DNA of 58,097 nt, taken from Planctomycetota bacterium (GTDB lineage Bacteria > Planctomycetota > UBA1135 > GCA-002686595). The position numbers were made by a program, and so were the translations under genes. Each line of letters starts with the position of its first letter. Position 1 is the first letter of the stretch. The stretch covers positions 1 through 58,097 of the forward strand of contig JANQEJ010000296.1 in NCBI GenBank assembly GCA_028278425.1, in the 5' to 3' direction. The notes beneath the pieces were generated by a model that saw only the letters and a list, made by a program, of their open reading frames with translations, was not told the origin of the DNA and ran no database searches. Positions 16,806 through 25,496 of the stretch are shown in pieces.

Positions 16806-18977
16806 TCACGACGTCCGGCTGTTTTCTTCCTCGAGGCGCCGACGGATCTCGAACCACGGTCCGCCTTCCTCGACGAGGACGGTCGCAACCTCGCCGGAGA
16901 TCCGTTCCACCTCCTCCAGCTCCGCGCGCGGGTCCTCGCCGCGTTCGCGCTTGGCGGCGGCGAGTGAGAGCGCGGCCTCGCAGCGGAGCATGTTGACGCG
17001 GTTCTGGCAGCCCTCGAGGTCCGACGTGACGACGAGCGTCGCGAGCGCGTCCTCGAGCCAGCGCGACTCGCCCGAGGCTTGGGCAAGCTCGAGCTGGAAG
17101 CGCGCCAGGGTGACGTTCGCCTGGTAGCTCGACGGGTCGAGCTCGCGCGCCCGCTCGGCCGCGCGCAGGCCCGCCTCGACGTCGGCGACCTCGGTGCCGC
17201 CGCCGTGCTCGGGCAGGTAGCTGGAAGCGAGCAGCGCCATCCCGTCGGCGAAGCACGGGTGGATCTCCGTCGCGCGCTCGAGCGCGGCGCGCGCCTCGGC
17301 GACGCTTCCGTTGGCGAGATACGCCTCGCCCATGCAGTAGTACGCCTCGAAGTAGCTGCGGCGCACGTCGACCGCGCGCTGGAAGCTCTCGAACGGATCG
17401 CCGCCGGCGAAGCGGAGCGCGTCGCCGCGGAGCTTCCAGACCTCCTCGAGGTCGGGCTCGTCCGCGAGGATCTGGTCGCACTCGGCGACGCACCCGTTGT
17501 AGTCGGCGTCGGCGAGCAACGTCACCGCCTGCGCGTAGTCCTGGTGCCAGGGCTGCAGCTCGCCCTGGAGGCGCTTCGCCTCCTGGAAGGCCAGCTTCGC
17601 CTGCTCGAGCCGCGCGCGCGCTTCCTCGAGGCCGCTCTGAACGCCCGACTCGTGCACGTGCTTGCGCGCGGCGTCCTGGTCGCGCAGGTAGAGCGCCAGG
17701 TAGAGCCGCCCGAGCTCGAAGTACGCGCCGGCGAGGTTCTTCACGCGGTCGATCGCGCACTCCATGTCCTCGAGCGCGCCGTGCAGGTCGCCGCGGCGGA
17801 AGAGCACCACGCCGCGGTAGAAGCGGGCCCAGGCGGCGTCGGGGGTCGTCTCGATCACCTCCTCGAACCGCTCCCGAATGCCGTCGAGCCGGTCGAACGA
17901 GCGCTGCAGAGACCCGCTGACGCGGTAGAGGTTCGCGTCCCAGGCGGAGAGCTCGCGGATGAGCTCGACGCCCAGGGCCCAGCGCGTGTCCTCGACGCTC
18001 TCGGCGGGATCGGGGGCGGGCGGCGCGCTCGCCATCTTGCCGACGAGCCGGCGGAACCACGCGTTGCCCTCCGCCTCGCCGCGCGAGCCGTCGAGGTAGC
18101 GGTCGAACTCGGTGACGATCTCCGACATGCGCTGGTAGCGGTCCTCGCGCCGCTTGCGCAGGCACTTCATCGCGATCGCCTCGAGCGCTCGCGGGATCGA
18201 CGGGTCGTGCGCGCGCGGCAGCGCCGGGTCGTCGTGAATGACCGCGTGCAGGACCTCGACCACGTTGTCCGCCTCGAACGGGTAGCGGCCGGTCAGCTTG
18301 CAGTAGAGGGTCGCGCCGAGCGAGTACACGTCGCTGCGCGAGTCGACGTTCTGGGTCTCGCCGCGCGCCTGCTCGGGGGGCATCAGGGCGGGCGTGCCCA
18401 TGATCTGCCCCTCGCGGCTCATCGTCTCGCCCAGCGCCCCGGACAGGTCGCGCGCGATACCGAAGTCGGTCAGGTAGGCGTTGCCGTCGACGTCTAGCAG
18501 GATGTTCTCCGGCTTGATGTCGCGGTGCACGATGCCGATCGCGTGCGCGCGGTGCAGCGCGTGGGCGACGCTGCGGAGCGCCCGCACGATCCCCTCGATC
18601 GACAGCTCGGCCGCGCGCAGGTTCGCTCCGTCGACGTACTGCATGGCGATGTACGCCCAGCCGTCGCAGTCGCCCATCTCGTAGACCTGCACGATCGAGG
18701 GATCGTTCAGCCGCGCAGTGAAGCGCGCCTCGCGGCGAAAGCGCTCGAGGTCGGCGGGGCTCGCGTCGGTGAGGAACTTCAACGCGACCGGGCGATCGAG
18801 GCTCACGTCGCGCGCGAGGTAGACCGTGCCGCCGCCGCCCTGGCCGATGGCGCGCTCGACCGCGTAGCGATCGGGCACGGAAGGCTCCTCGGCGGCGAGG
18901 AGGCCGTCGGTCGCGATCAGCCCCTCCGCGACGACACGGCGCGCGAGCTCCCGGTCCGTCTCCATGCGATCGCTCAT
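16806..18977 (-). CDS. cytosolic Ser/Thr protein kinase with TPR domain
   Basis: 723 residues. Kinase domain at about 38-300: glycine loop GQGGGG (45-50), VALK lysine K67, HRDIKPEN (151-158), DFG (171-173), and GTPALMPPEQ activation segment. No TM helix follows. The C-terminal 400 residues are helical TPR-like repeats (WARFYRGVVLFRRGDLHGAL; FEAYYCMGEAYLANGSVAEA; ARELDPSSYQANVTLARFQL). Divergent from an ECF sigma factor (19119), a pairing known from Planctomycetota, where the kinase is thought to control the sigma factor. A second ATG at 18965 lies 10 nt after a TAGGAT box on this strand (18976-18981) and may be the real, leaderless start; the first ATG lies inside that box. Confidence 0.9.
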   Translation of the reverse strand: MSDRMETDRELARRVVAEGLIATDGLLAAEEPSVPDRYAVERAIGQGGGGTVYLARDVSLDRPVALKFLTDASPADLERFRREARFTARLNDPSIVQVYEMGDCDGWAYIAMQYVDGANLRAAELSIEGIVRALRSVAHALHRAHAIGIVHRDIKPENILLDVDGNAYLTDFGIARDLSGALGETMSREGQIMGTPALMPPEQARGETQNVDSRSDVYSLGATLYCKLTGRYPFEADNVVEVLHAVIHDDPALPRAHDPSIPRALEAIAMKCLRKRREDRYQRMSEIVTEFDRYLDGSRGEAEGNAWFRRLVGKMASAPPAPDPAESVEDTRWALGVELIRELSAWDANLYRVSGSLQRSFDRLDGIRERFEEVIETTPDAAWARFYRGVVLFRRGDLHGALEDMECAIDRVKNLAGAYFELGRLYLALYLRDQDAARKHVHESGVQSGLEEARARLEQAKLAFQEAKRLQGELQPWHQDYAQAVTLLADADYNGCVAECDQILADEPDLEEVWKLRGDALRFAGGDPFESFQRAVDVRRSYFEAYYCMGEAYLANGSVAEARAALERATEIHPCFADGMALLASSYLPEHGGGTEVADVEAGLRAAERARELDPSSYQANVTLARFQLELAQASGESRWLEDALATLVVTSDLEGCQNRVNMLRCEAALSLAAAKRERGEDPRAELEEVERISGEVATVLVEEGGPWFEIRRRLEEENSRTS

Positions 18978-19105
18978 CCTAGCAGGTCGTCCTCCCTCCG
19001 CGCGTGCCGCGGGAGTGCGAGTAGGACGGCCCCCGGCATCGCGCAACCGCTCGCTTTGTCGCCATACGATCGCGCGCCGGTGCCGGTCGAGCGACACCGT
19101 CCCGT

Positions 19106-19111
19106 TACACT
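19106..19111 (+). promoter_or_regulatory. -10-like box TACACT, leaderless start of ECF sigma gene
   Basis: TACACT ends 7 nt before the GTG at 19119, so transcription would begin at the start codon. It lies in the 141-bp divergent region between the kinase and sigma genes. Confidence 0.4.
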
Positions 19112-19118
19112 TGGCGCC

Positions 19119-19706
19119 GTGTTCCCGACGACGATCTGGACGCGCATCCTCGAGGCCGGCGCGCAGGACGCTGACGCGATGGACGACTTCGGGCGGCGCT
19201 ACCGCGCGCCGGTGCTCGAGCACGTCCGCGCGCGCGGTTTCCGCGGCGGCGACGCAGAGGACCTCTGCCAGGAGGTCTTCCTGCGCGTCTTCCAGGGCGG
19301 CGTGCTCGCCAAGGCGGATCGCAACCGCGGGCGCTTCCGGAGCCTCTTGCGCTCGGTCACGACGCACGTGCTCCAGGACCGCCTGCGCAAGCGCCGCGAC
19401 CTGCCGGTCGACGACCTCGATCCGGCGGACGATGACGGGGGCGGCGAGGCCTTCGACCAGGTCTGGGCGTGGCACCTGACCGAGCGCGCGCTCGAGCGCC
19501 TGAACGAGCAAGGCTCGCCCTACTACAAGGTCCTGCGCGGGCACCTGAGCGGCGAGAAGCAGGACCGGAACAAGCTCTGGATCGCGCGCCGCAAGCTGAC
19601 CGAGGGCATCCGCCGCGAGGTCGCCGACACCTGCCTCAGCCAGGAGGATTTCGAGGCGGAGCTCGCCTACCTCACTCCCTTCCTTCGACCCACGGGGAAT
19701 TCATGA
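19119..19706 (+). CDS. ECF-type RNA polymerase sigma factor
   Basis: 195 residues from GTG; the frame is open far upstream, but that part is antisense to the kinase and is not used. Region 2 is clear: FGRRYRAPVLEHVRARGF, then DAEDLCQEVFLRVFQ (core-binding and -10 recognition helices), and RFRSLLRSVTTHVLQDRLRK. Region 4 is divergent (YYKVLRGHLSGEKQ; KLWIARRKLTEGIRREV) and lacks the usual AxxLGxSxGTVKSR phrase. No anti-sigma factor is adjacent. The divergently encoded TPR kinase is the likely regulator, as proposed for kinase-linked ECF groups; that link is inference. Confidence 0.85.
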   Translation: MFPTTIWTRILEAGAQDADAMDDFGRRYRAPVLEHVRARGFRGGDAEDLCQEVFLRVFQGGVLAKADRNRGRFRSLLRSVTTHVLQDRLRKRRDLPVDDLDPADDDGGGEAFDQVWAWHLTERALERLNEQGSPYYKVLRGHLSGEKQDRNKLWIARRKLTEGIRREVADTCLSQEDFEAELAYLTPFLRPTGNS

Positions 19707-19743
19707 GACGCTACCGCAACCGCTGCGAACGGGAATCAAGGCC

Positions 19744-20799
19744 ATGGGCATCGTCGTAGTCATCGGAACGGACAAGGGGGCCTTCCTCCTCCGCGCGGGC
19801 GACGCGCGGGACGACTGGCGGCTGAGCGGTCCGTTCTTCAAGGGCTGGAAGGTGACCACCTCCGCGCGGGACGACGGCGGGCGCTTCTACGCGGCGACGG
19901 CGAGCCTGGTCTACGGCGCCGCGATCCACGTCAGCGACGACCTCGAGGGCTGGCGGCAGCTCGAGAACGGACCGGCCTGGCCCGAGGAGACCGAGCGGAA
20001 GTTCAACCAGGTGTGGACCCTGGTGCCGGCCGGCGACCGCCTCTACGCGGGCATCGACGACGCCGGGCTCTTCGTCAGCGAGGACCGCGGGGAGACGTGG
20101 CAGTCGGTCGAGGGCTTGAACGAGCACCGCACGCGGCCGGCGTGGTTCCCGGGCTACGCCGGGCTCTGCCTGCACGCGGTCGTCGTCGACTCGAAGAACC
20201 CGCAACGTATCTGGGCCGGACTGTCCTCCGTCGGCGTGTTCCGCTCGGACGACGGCGGGCTGACCTGGAACGAGAAGAACGCCGGCATCCCGCCGATGAT
20301 CGAGGACAAGGACCACAAGGACATCGGCCGCTGCGTCCACGCGCTCGTCCCCGATCCGGACGACCCGAACCTGATCTTCCGCCGCGAGCACAACGGGCTC
20401 TTCCGCACGCGCGACGGCGGGGACACCTGGGAGCGGGCCGAGAACGGGCTCGGCTCGTGGTTCGGGTTCCCGCTCTCGATGGACCGGCGGACGCGCACGC
20501 TGTACGACGTGCCGCTCGAATCCGACGAATACCGCGTGCCGATCGACGGCGCGTTCGCCGTGTACCGCAGCCGCGACGGCGGCGACTCGTGGGAGCCGCT
20601 GCGCAACGGGCTGCCGCAGGAGAACTGTTACATGGGCGTCCTGCGCGCCGCGATGGACGTCGACCACCGCGACCCGTGCGGGATCTATGTCGGCACGACG
20701 GCGGGGACGGTCTACCTGTCGACCGACGGCGGCGACGCGTGGACGCAGTTTCCCGCCACGCTCCCGCGCGTCCTTTCGGTCGACGTCTACGAGGACTAG
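19744..20799 (+). CDS. BNR/sialidase-like beta-propeller protein
   Basis: 351 residues without a signal peptide. Several Asp-box (S-x-D-x-G-x-x-W) motifs: SEDRGETWQ, SDDGGLTWNE, TRDGGDTWER, SRDGGDSWEP, STDGGDAWTQ. These define the sialidase/BNR propeller fold. The conserved Arg triad of true sialidases is not obvious, so exosialidase activity is doubtful; similar cytosolic proteins are annotated as glycosyl hydrolase or photosystem-stability-factor-like. The MoaD-like gene starts 3 nt after its stop. This two-gene unit is seen in other bacteria and suggests a joint role. Confidence 0.8.
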   Translation: MGIVVVIGTDKGAFLLRAGDARDDWRLSGPFFKGWKVTTSARDDGGRFYAATASLVYGAAIHVSDDLEGWRQLENGPAWPEETERKFNQVWTLVPAGDRLYAGIDDAGLFVSEDRGETWQSVEGLNEHRTRPAWFPGYAGLCLHAVVVDSKNPQRIWAGLSSVGVFRSDDGGLTWNEKNAGIPPMIEDKDHKDIGRCVHALVPDPDDPNLIFRREHNGLFRTRDGGDTWERAENGLGSWFGFPLSMDRRTRTLYDVPLESDEYRVPIDGAFAVYRSRDGGDSWEPLRNGLPQENCYMGVLRAAMDVDHRDPCGIYVGTTAGTVYLSTDGGDAWTQFPATLPRVLSVDVYED

Positions 20800-20801
20800 C
20801 C

Positions 20802-21077
20802 GTGCCCCGCATCACGGTTCAGCTTCCGAGTATGCTCGCGACGCTCGTCGGCGAAGACCGCATTTCGCTCGAGGCGACGACGGTCGCCGAGTCGCTTCAG
20901 GCGCTCGTCGAGCTCCACCCGGCGCTGCGCACGCGCCTCTTCGACGAGCGCGGGGCCTTGCGACGCCACGTGCTTTGCTTCCACAACGAGAAGAACACCC
21001 GCTGGCTCGACTCGCTCGACGTCGCCGTGGCGGACGACGACACGATCCGGATCATGCAGGCGGTCTCGGGAGGGTAG
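20802..21077 (+). CDS. MoaD/ThiS-like ubiquitin-fold sulfur-carrier protein
   Basis: 91 residues from GTG. Ubiquitin-like beta-grasp pattern (ITVQLPSMLATLVGED; TVAESLQALVELHPALRTRL; LDVAVADDDTIRIMQAVSGG) ends in the diagnostic C-terminal Gly-Gly that is adenylated and thiocarboxylated in MoaD and ThiS. It directly follows the BNR propeller gene and is 5 nt upstream of the NUDIX gene. No MoaE, ThiG or E1-like (MoeB/ThiF) partner is in the window, so the sulfur acceptor is unknown. Confidence 0.85.
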   Translation: MPRITVQLPSMLATLVGEDRISLEATTVAESLQALVELHPALRTRLFDERGALRRHVLCFHNEKNTRWLDSLDVAVADDDTIRIMQAVSGG

Positions 21078-21081
21078 CGCG

Positions 21082-21654
21082 ATGTGGGACGCGAGCCTGG
21101 TCGAGGCGCGCCTGGCTGCGCGCATCGTCGCCGAGCCGGATCCGGCACCGGAACGGCGCGCCGCGGTCGCAATCGTGCTGCGGCTTGCCGAGACTCCGGA
21201 CGTGCTCCTGATGAAGCGAGTCGAACACGATGGCGACCCTTGGTCGGGCCAGATCTCGCTGCCCGGTGGCGGGCGCGAGCCCGAGGACGTGGACCTCTTC
21301 GCCACCGCGGTGCGCGAGACGCGCGAGGAGGTCGGGATCGACCTGGCGCGGCACGGGCGCCCGCTCGGCCGGCTGACGCCGATCCATGCGCGTGCCAGGG
21401 GGCGGCTGCTCGCGATGGACGTGTCGCCGTTCGTGTTCGAGCTCACTGGCGCGGTCGAGCCGGTCGTCGGCGAGGAGGCGCGCGAGGCCTTCTGGTTTCC
21501 AATCGACGCGGCGCTGCGCGGCGATCTGGACCGCCCCTTCCCTTACGACCACGATGGCGTGATCCACGAGCTCCCGAGCTGGCACTACGAGGGGCGCGTC
21601 GTCTGGGGGATGACGCACCGTATCGTCAGCACGTTGCTCGCGACGCTGCGCTAG
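21082..21654 (+). CDS. NUDIX hydrolase, CoA-pyrophosphatase type; probable island target
   Basis: 190 residues. The Nudix region is LPGGGREPEDVDLFATAVRETREEVGI split as GGGREPEDVDLFATA and VRETREEVGI (about residues 62-86). The D-for-E change is usual in NudL/NUDT7-like CoA diphosphatases. WSGQISLPGG also fits that group, which cleaves CoA to phosphopantetheine and 3',5'-ADP. Residues 99-190 are encoded by DNA that is repeated, at about 89% identity, after the helicase gene (25497-25775). The present 3' end may have been supplied by the inserted segment. The gene is fully intact. Confidence 0.88.
   Translation: MWDASLVEARLAARIVAEPDPAPERRAAVAIVLRLAETPDVLLMKRVEHDGDPWSGQISLPGGGREPEDVDLFATAVRETREEVGIDLARHGRPLGRLTPIHARARGRLLAMDVSPFVFELTGAVEPVVGEEAREAFWFPIDAALRGDLDRPFPYDHDGVIHELPSWHYEGRVVWGMTHRIVSTLLATLR
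21376..21654 (+). repeat. left copy of a 279-bp imperfect direct repeat (NUDIX 3' end)
   Basis: From ACGCCGAT to the TAG stop, this stretch aligns without gaps to 25497-25775, with about 31 mismatches in 279 by hand count. The mismatches are mostly synonymous. The two copies bracket the helicase gene. Confidence 0.9.
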
Positions 21655-21676
21655 AAGCGCGTCCGCTCCCAAACTC

Positions 21677-21695
21677 AGGCTCGCCATTAGAGCCT
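21677..21695. repeat. inverted repeat AGGCTC-N7-GAGCCT
   Basis: Perfect 6-bp arms separated by 7 nt, 23 bp after the NUDIX stop. Could be a weak terminator (no T-run) or an operator for the helicase gene. Confidence 0.4.
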
Positions 21696-21712
21696 GTACT
21701 ACGCAGAATGCG

Positions 21713-21742
21713 CTGGGAGGAAGCTTCTCGCGCCCCTCCCAG
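21713..21742. repeat. hairpin sequestering the helicase Shine-Dalgarno
   Basis: CTGGGAGG (21713-21720) and CCTCCCAG (21735-21742) are perfect 8-bp inverted repeats with a 14-nt loop, ending one base before the helicase ATG. The left arm holds the only SD-like sequence, GGGAGG. In RNA this hairpin would mask it and abut the start codon, so translation may be restrained; a protein operator is the alternative. Confidence 0.5.
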
Positions 21743-24700
21743 ATGCGCATGCCTGCCCACCTGAGCATCCGCGTGCCCTGGCACGACGCTCGTTGGAACG
21801 GAACCGTCTGCCGCAACCCAGCCCTCAACTGCCATTGCATCGAGTACCAGAACATCCTCGCGAAGCGAGATCTCGACCGCGAGATCGAGGACGCGGGTCG
21901 TCACTTCGCCGACGTGACTACCAAGCCTCCGTGTTTCGACGAGTCAGGCGGTTATCTCTCGGACAGATCCTGGCCGATCGACCACGAGCATCCCTACAAG
22001 AACTGGGATCTGGTAGCCGATACGCACGCGCATCTGCTGCGAACCCGCTGGACCGTCGAGCCCCACACGGCTCATGCCGTTCCGTTTCGCTGGCTGCGGC
22101 GGCCCGAGCTCGATTCGTTCACCCAGCCACGGCTCCTCGAACCGCTACCGGAGGACGTCGCACCGGAGGGTTATCGTTCGAACTGGGTCTTCCTGCCGGA
22201 GGTCCAGGAGATCATCCTCACAGGCTTCTTCGATCCGGTCGCCGAGGGCGACTCTCTGGCCGTCTTCTACACGAAGTCCCGGCATCCGATCGCTGACGAC
22301 GTGCCCCGGCTCGTCGTCGGGATTGGAGGCGTGTCCGGCGTCGGACGCATGCGCTTCTACGATTCGTCGGACCGCAGCAAGCGCCGCCATCCGATCTGGC
22401 AGCGCGACGTCGCCCATTCTCTGCGTCCAGGTGGTCGAGGTGGATTGTTGGTCCCTTTCCACGACTACCTCGCCACGACGGGCGATCCCGACGAAGACGT
22501 CAGGCGACAAGGGCTCGCGCGGGAGCTCGTGATCGCGCCGGAGCCAGATCGGATCGTCGAGTTCTCCTATCGATCCGAGCACCTCTCGAACGACTCGGTC
22601 GTGTCCGTCCTGACGCAAGGAGTCCAGGTCTGCCAACGACTACGGGCTCATGGGATCGCCGAAGGCGACTGGGCGGCCGCGGAGGCCTGGCTTAACAACC
22701 GGTTGGCGGCGGCGTGGAGATTGCGGGGACCATATCCGGGCATCGGGCCCGTGCTCGAGGCGGCGGGGCTCCGAATGGGAACGTCGCTCGTCCACCTGAT
22801 GGCCCAGAACGAGCCCGGTTTCTCCGACAATCCCTGGGACGCCGTCGCAGCAGTTCTTGAGAACCGGGCGGATCCGCCCGCGGATCGTTTCAAGGCCGAC
22901 GTCGCCGCCTTCGCCAAACAGTGGTTGGCCCTCCTCGCCGACGACACGCGCCTGTCCTTGACGCGGGCCCTGTCGAGGATGGCGCTCGCACCGGACCAGG
23001 CCCAACGCTGGTGGGACAGGGCGCGACGTGCCGACGCAGCGGGCCGAACCGTCTCCGACGAGGATATAGTCGCAAACCCCTACCTTGTGTGCGAACTCGA
23101 CCGTGGCGGCGGGTCTACCTCGTCGGCAGTGTCTTTTCCCTCGGTCGACCGGTCTGTTCTCACCGACACGCCCAACGACACGTCGACCTCGCCCGCCGAC
23201 CGGCGTCGCCGCCGGGCGGCGCTCGTGTCGGTCCTGCGGTCGGCGGAGAAGCAGGGCGACACGCTGCTGGACCTCGAAGAAGCCCGGGAGCAGGTCGAGA
23301 TGATCCCCGTCCCGGAGCCCCCGCAGGTCCCCGATGGGTGGGTCGCCGCCGAGGCCGACTGGCTCGGCGAGGCGCTCGTGTTTGACGGCGGGGATGAGAC
23401 AATCCAGACTCGCGGCCGCAGACAGACCGCGGTCTTGTTGCAGCGCAAGCTTCGCGCGAGAACCGAGCGCACACTCCCCTCGCTCGATGAGCCGTGGCGA
23501 GATCTTCTGGTAAGGACGGTCAGGGACACGTGGAGCGGTCCAGGAAACTTCGACACGGATGCCCCACGGACCGCCGATGCACTCGCGGAGCAGGAAGAAG
23601 CGCTCCGGGTCATCACTTCGCGAAAGACGACAGTACTCGTAGGCCGCGCCGGCACCGGCAAGACCACGGTGCTCGGCGCTCTGTCACGAGCGAGGTCGGT
23701 CGCGGGGTCCATCCTGTTCCTCGCGCCAACGGGCAAGGCCCGTGTCCGCCTAGAATCGCGAGTCGCACGCGGGACGACCGTGATGACGGTCGCTCAATTC
23801 CTGTGGCGGAACCACGCATACGACGAAAAACGCCAGCATCCGATCGTCCTCGACGCGGGATGCTACGAGGGACACGAGACGATCGTGATCGACGAATCCT
23901 CGATGCTCACGGAGGACACGCTCGCGGCGGTGCTCTCGACGTTCACGGGGAGGGTCAAGAGGCTCATCCTGGTCGGCGATCCCGCTCAGCTTCCGCCGAT
24001 CGGACCCGGCCGACCCTTCGCCGATCTCGTGGCCCATCTCGCCCCGATTACAGAATTCGACGACGAGGACCCCGACAACGTCGAGGTCAGGCGCGGAGCC
24101 CTTGCACGGCTGCGGCATGAAGTCCGTCACTTTCAAGGCGCGGCGTCGGATACCTTACGCTTGGCGCATCACTTCACCGGCGACCCTCGAATCGACGGCG
24201 AGGAGATTCTCGTCGACCTAGTCACCGGCCAAGCGCTGAACGATCTGGATCTCCGCTACTGGTCGAACACCGTTGAGCTGCACGACCACATCACGAGCGT
24301 CCTGCGCTCCTATGTCGGGATCGAGCCAGGGAATGTGTCGTCGTTCAATGCGTCTTTCGGAATGACGACTACAGAGCGGGGGTTCCCGATAGTCGGTGAT
24401 CCCAATGGGGCAGAGGCCTGGCAGATTCTGTCTCCCGTCCGGCGCGACGTCTGGGGAATCGACGAGCTGAACCGGTGGGTGCAGGCATCGTGGCGGGGAA
24501 ACGAACTCGCGAGCGCTCGGGACACCAGCAAGCCCCGGTGGGTTCGACCGTTCGGCGCGGCGGAGATCGTTCGTCTCGACAAAGTGATCTTGAGCGAGAA
24601 CGGCAAGCGCCGAGGCTACGACTGGGATGAAAGATCACAGATCGACGACTACCTCGCCAACGGCGAGATTGGACTATGCGACAACGACAAGCGCGCGACC

Positions 24701-25459
24701 GGACGAATCAAGGCCGGCGAAGTGATGGACATCAAGTTCGCGGGTCGAGGAAAACGATCCTACGGTTTCTTTCGCAGCGAATTTGGAGGAGAGACGGGTC
24801 CGGGCATCATCGAGCACGCCTACGCCCTCACCGTCCACAAGGCCCAGGGCAGCGACTTCGACATCGTCATCGTCGTGCTGCCGCGAGGCCGCATGGCCTT
24901 TCGAGAGTTGATCTACACGGCACTCACTCGCTCCAGGCAACGGCTCGTCTTGCTCGTTGAAGGCAACGATCTGTCGGAGCTACTCGCACTTCGATCCTCC
25001 AGGAGTTCAGACACGATTCGTCGCAATAGCAATCTGTTTCGCTCTGGCGTCCGCGACAGGGAGGGTCGACCCTACGCTCGACACCTGATGCATCGAGCCG
25101 CCGACGGTACCGTCCTGGCCTCGAAGTCTGAGCTGTTCATCTACGAGCGCATTCTAGCGGCCGACCTTCGTCCCTACTACGAAGCGAAGTTGCCAGCGCG
25201 CTCTGGCGACGGCACATGGCGGCTACCCGACTTCACATTCTTGGACGACGCGGACGAGCCCGCCGTCTTCTGGGAGCACCTAGGTATGCTCGATGTGCGG
25301 GACTACGCAGAGGGCTGGGAGCGCAAGCGCCTGTGGTATGCCGAGCAGGGCATCGTGGAGAACGAGGACCTGTTCTGGACGACCGAGATAGACGGCCTCG
25401 ACGCCGCTCGTGTCGACAGAATCATCGCCCGCGTCAAAGACCGTCTCGGAACCGCCTGA
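21743..25459 (+). CDS. RecD-like SF1 DNA helicase with C-terminal nuclease-like domain
   Basis: 1238 residues. The N-terminal 550 residues have no domain I can name; they begin with LSIRVPWHDARWNGTVCRNP and a Cys-rich start (CRNP, NCHC). The SF1 helicase core follows: Walker A GRAGTGKT (634-641), Walker B VIDESSM (about 716), motif III GDPAQLPP (about 745), and C-terminal VHKAQGSDFD (about 1032) and YTALTRSR (about 1058). From about 1120, SKSELFIYERIL, RLPDFTFLDD and FWEHLGMLD...WERKRLWY fit a PD-(D/E)xK nuclease pattern. GC content is visibly lower than in neighbours. The gene is bracketed by duplicated NUDIX ends, so it is probably a transferred defence or DNA-processing gene. Confidence 0.88.
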   Translation: MRMPAHLSIRVPWHDARWNGTVCRNPALNCHCIEYQNILAKRDLDREIEDAGRHFADVTTKPPCFDESGGYLSDRSWPIDHEHPYKNWDLVADTHAHLLRTRWTVEPHTAHAVPFRWLRRPELDSFTQPRLLEPLPEDVAPEGYRSNWVFLPEVQEIILTGFFDPVAEGDSLAVFYTKSRHPIADDVPRLVVGIGGVSGVGRMRFYDSSDRSKRRHPIWQRDVAHSLRPGGRGGLLVPFHDYLATTGDPDEDVRRQGLARELVIAPEPDRIVEFSYRSEHLSNDSVVSVLTQGVQVCQRLRAHGIAEGDWAAAEAWLNNRLAAAWRLRGPYPGIGPVLEAAGLRMGTSLVHLMAQNEPGFSDNPWDAVAAVLENRADPPADRFKADVAAFAKQWLALLADDTRLSLTRALSRMALAPDQAQRWWDRARRADAAGRTVSDEDIVANPYLVCELDRGGGSTSSAVSFPSVDRSVLTDTPNDTSTSPADRRRRRAALVSVLRSAEKQGDTLLDLEEAREQVEMIPVPEPPQVPDGWVAAEADWLGEALVFDGGDETIQTRGRRQTAVLLQRKLRARTERTLPSLDEPWRDLLVRTVRDTWSGPGNFDTDAPRTADALAEQEEALRVITSRKTTVLVGRAGTGKTTVLGALSRARSVAGSILFLAPTGKARVRLESRVARGTTVMTVAQFLWRNHAYDEKRQHPIVLDAGCYEGHETIVIDESSMLTEDTLAAVLSTFTGRVKRLILVGDPAQLPPIGPGRPFADLVAHLAPITEFDDEDPDNVEVRRGALARLRHEVRHFQGAASDTLRLAHHFTGDPRIDGEEILVDLVTGQALNDLDLRYWSNTVELHDHITSVLRSYVGIEPGNVSSFNASFGMTTTERGFPIVGDPNGAEAWQILSPVRRDVWGIDELNRWVQASWRGNELASARDTSKPRWVRPFGAAEIVRLDKVILSENGKRRGYDWDERSQIDDYLANGEIGLCDNDKRATGRIKAGEVMDIKFAGRGKRSYGFFRSEFGGETGPGIIEHAYALTVHKAQGSDFDIVIVVLPRGRMAFRELIYTALTRSRQRLVLLVEGNDLSELLALRSSRSSDTIRRNSNLFRSGVRDREGRPYARHLMHRAADGTVLASKSELFIYERILAADLRPYYEAKLPARSGDGTWRLPDFTFLDDADEPAVFWEHLGMLDVRDYAEGWERKRLWYAEQGIVENEDLFWTTEIDGLDAARVDRIIARVKDRLGTA

Positions 25460-25496
25460 GGGACGCACCCCAACGAGCACGATCTGTTAATCCCTA

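Noticed and set aside
18525..19118. N-terminal extension of the ECF sigma factor
   Set aside because: The frame is open but antisense to the kinase and encodes no sigma-like sequence; GTG 19119 directly precedes region 2.
21655..25496. Integrase or transposase as mover of the helicase segment
   Set aside because: No recombinase or terminal inverted repeats are visible; only the duplicated NUDIX end supports insertion.
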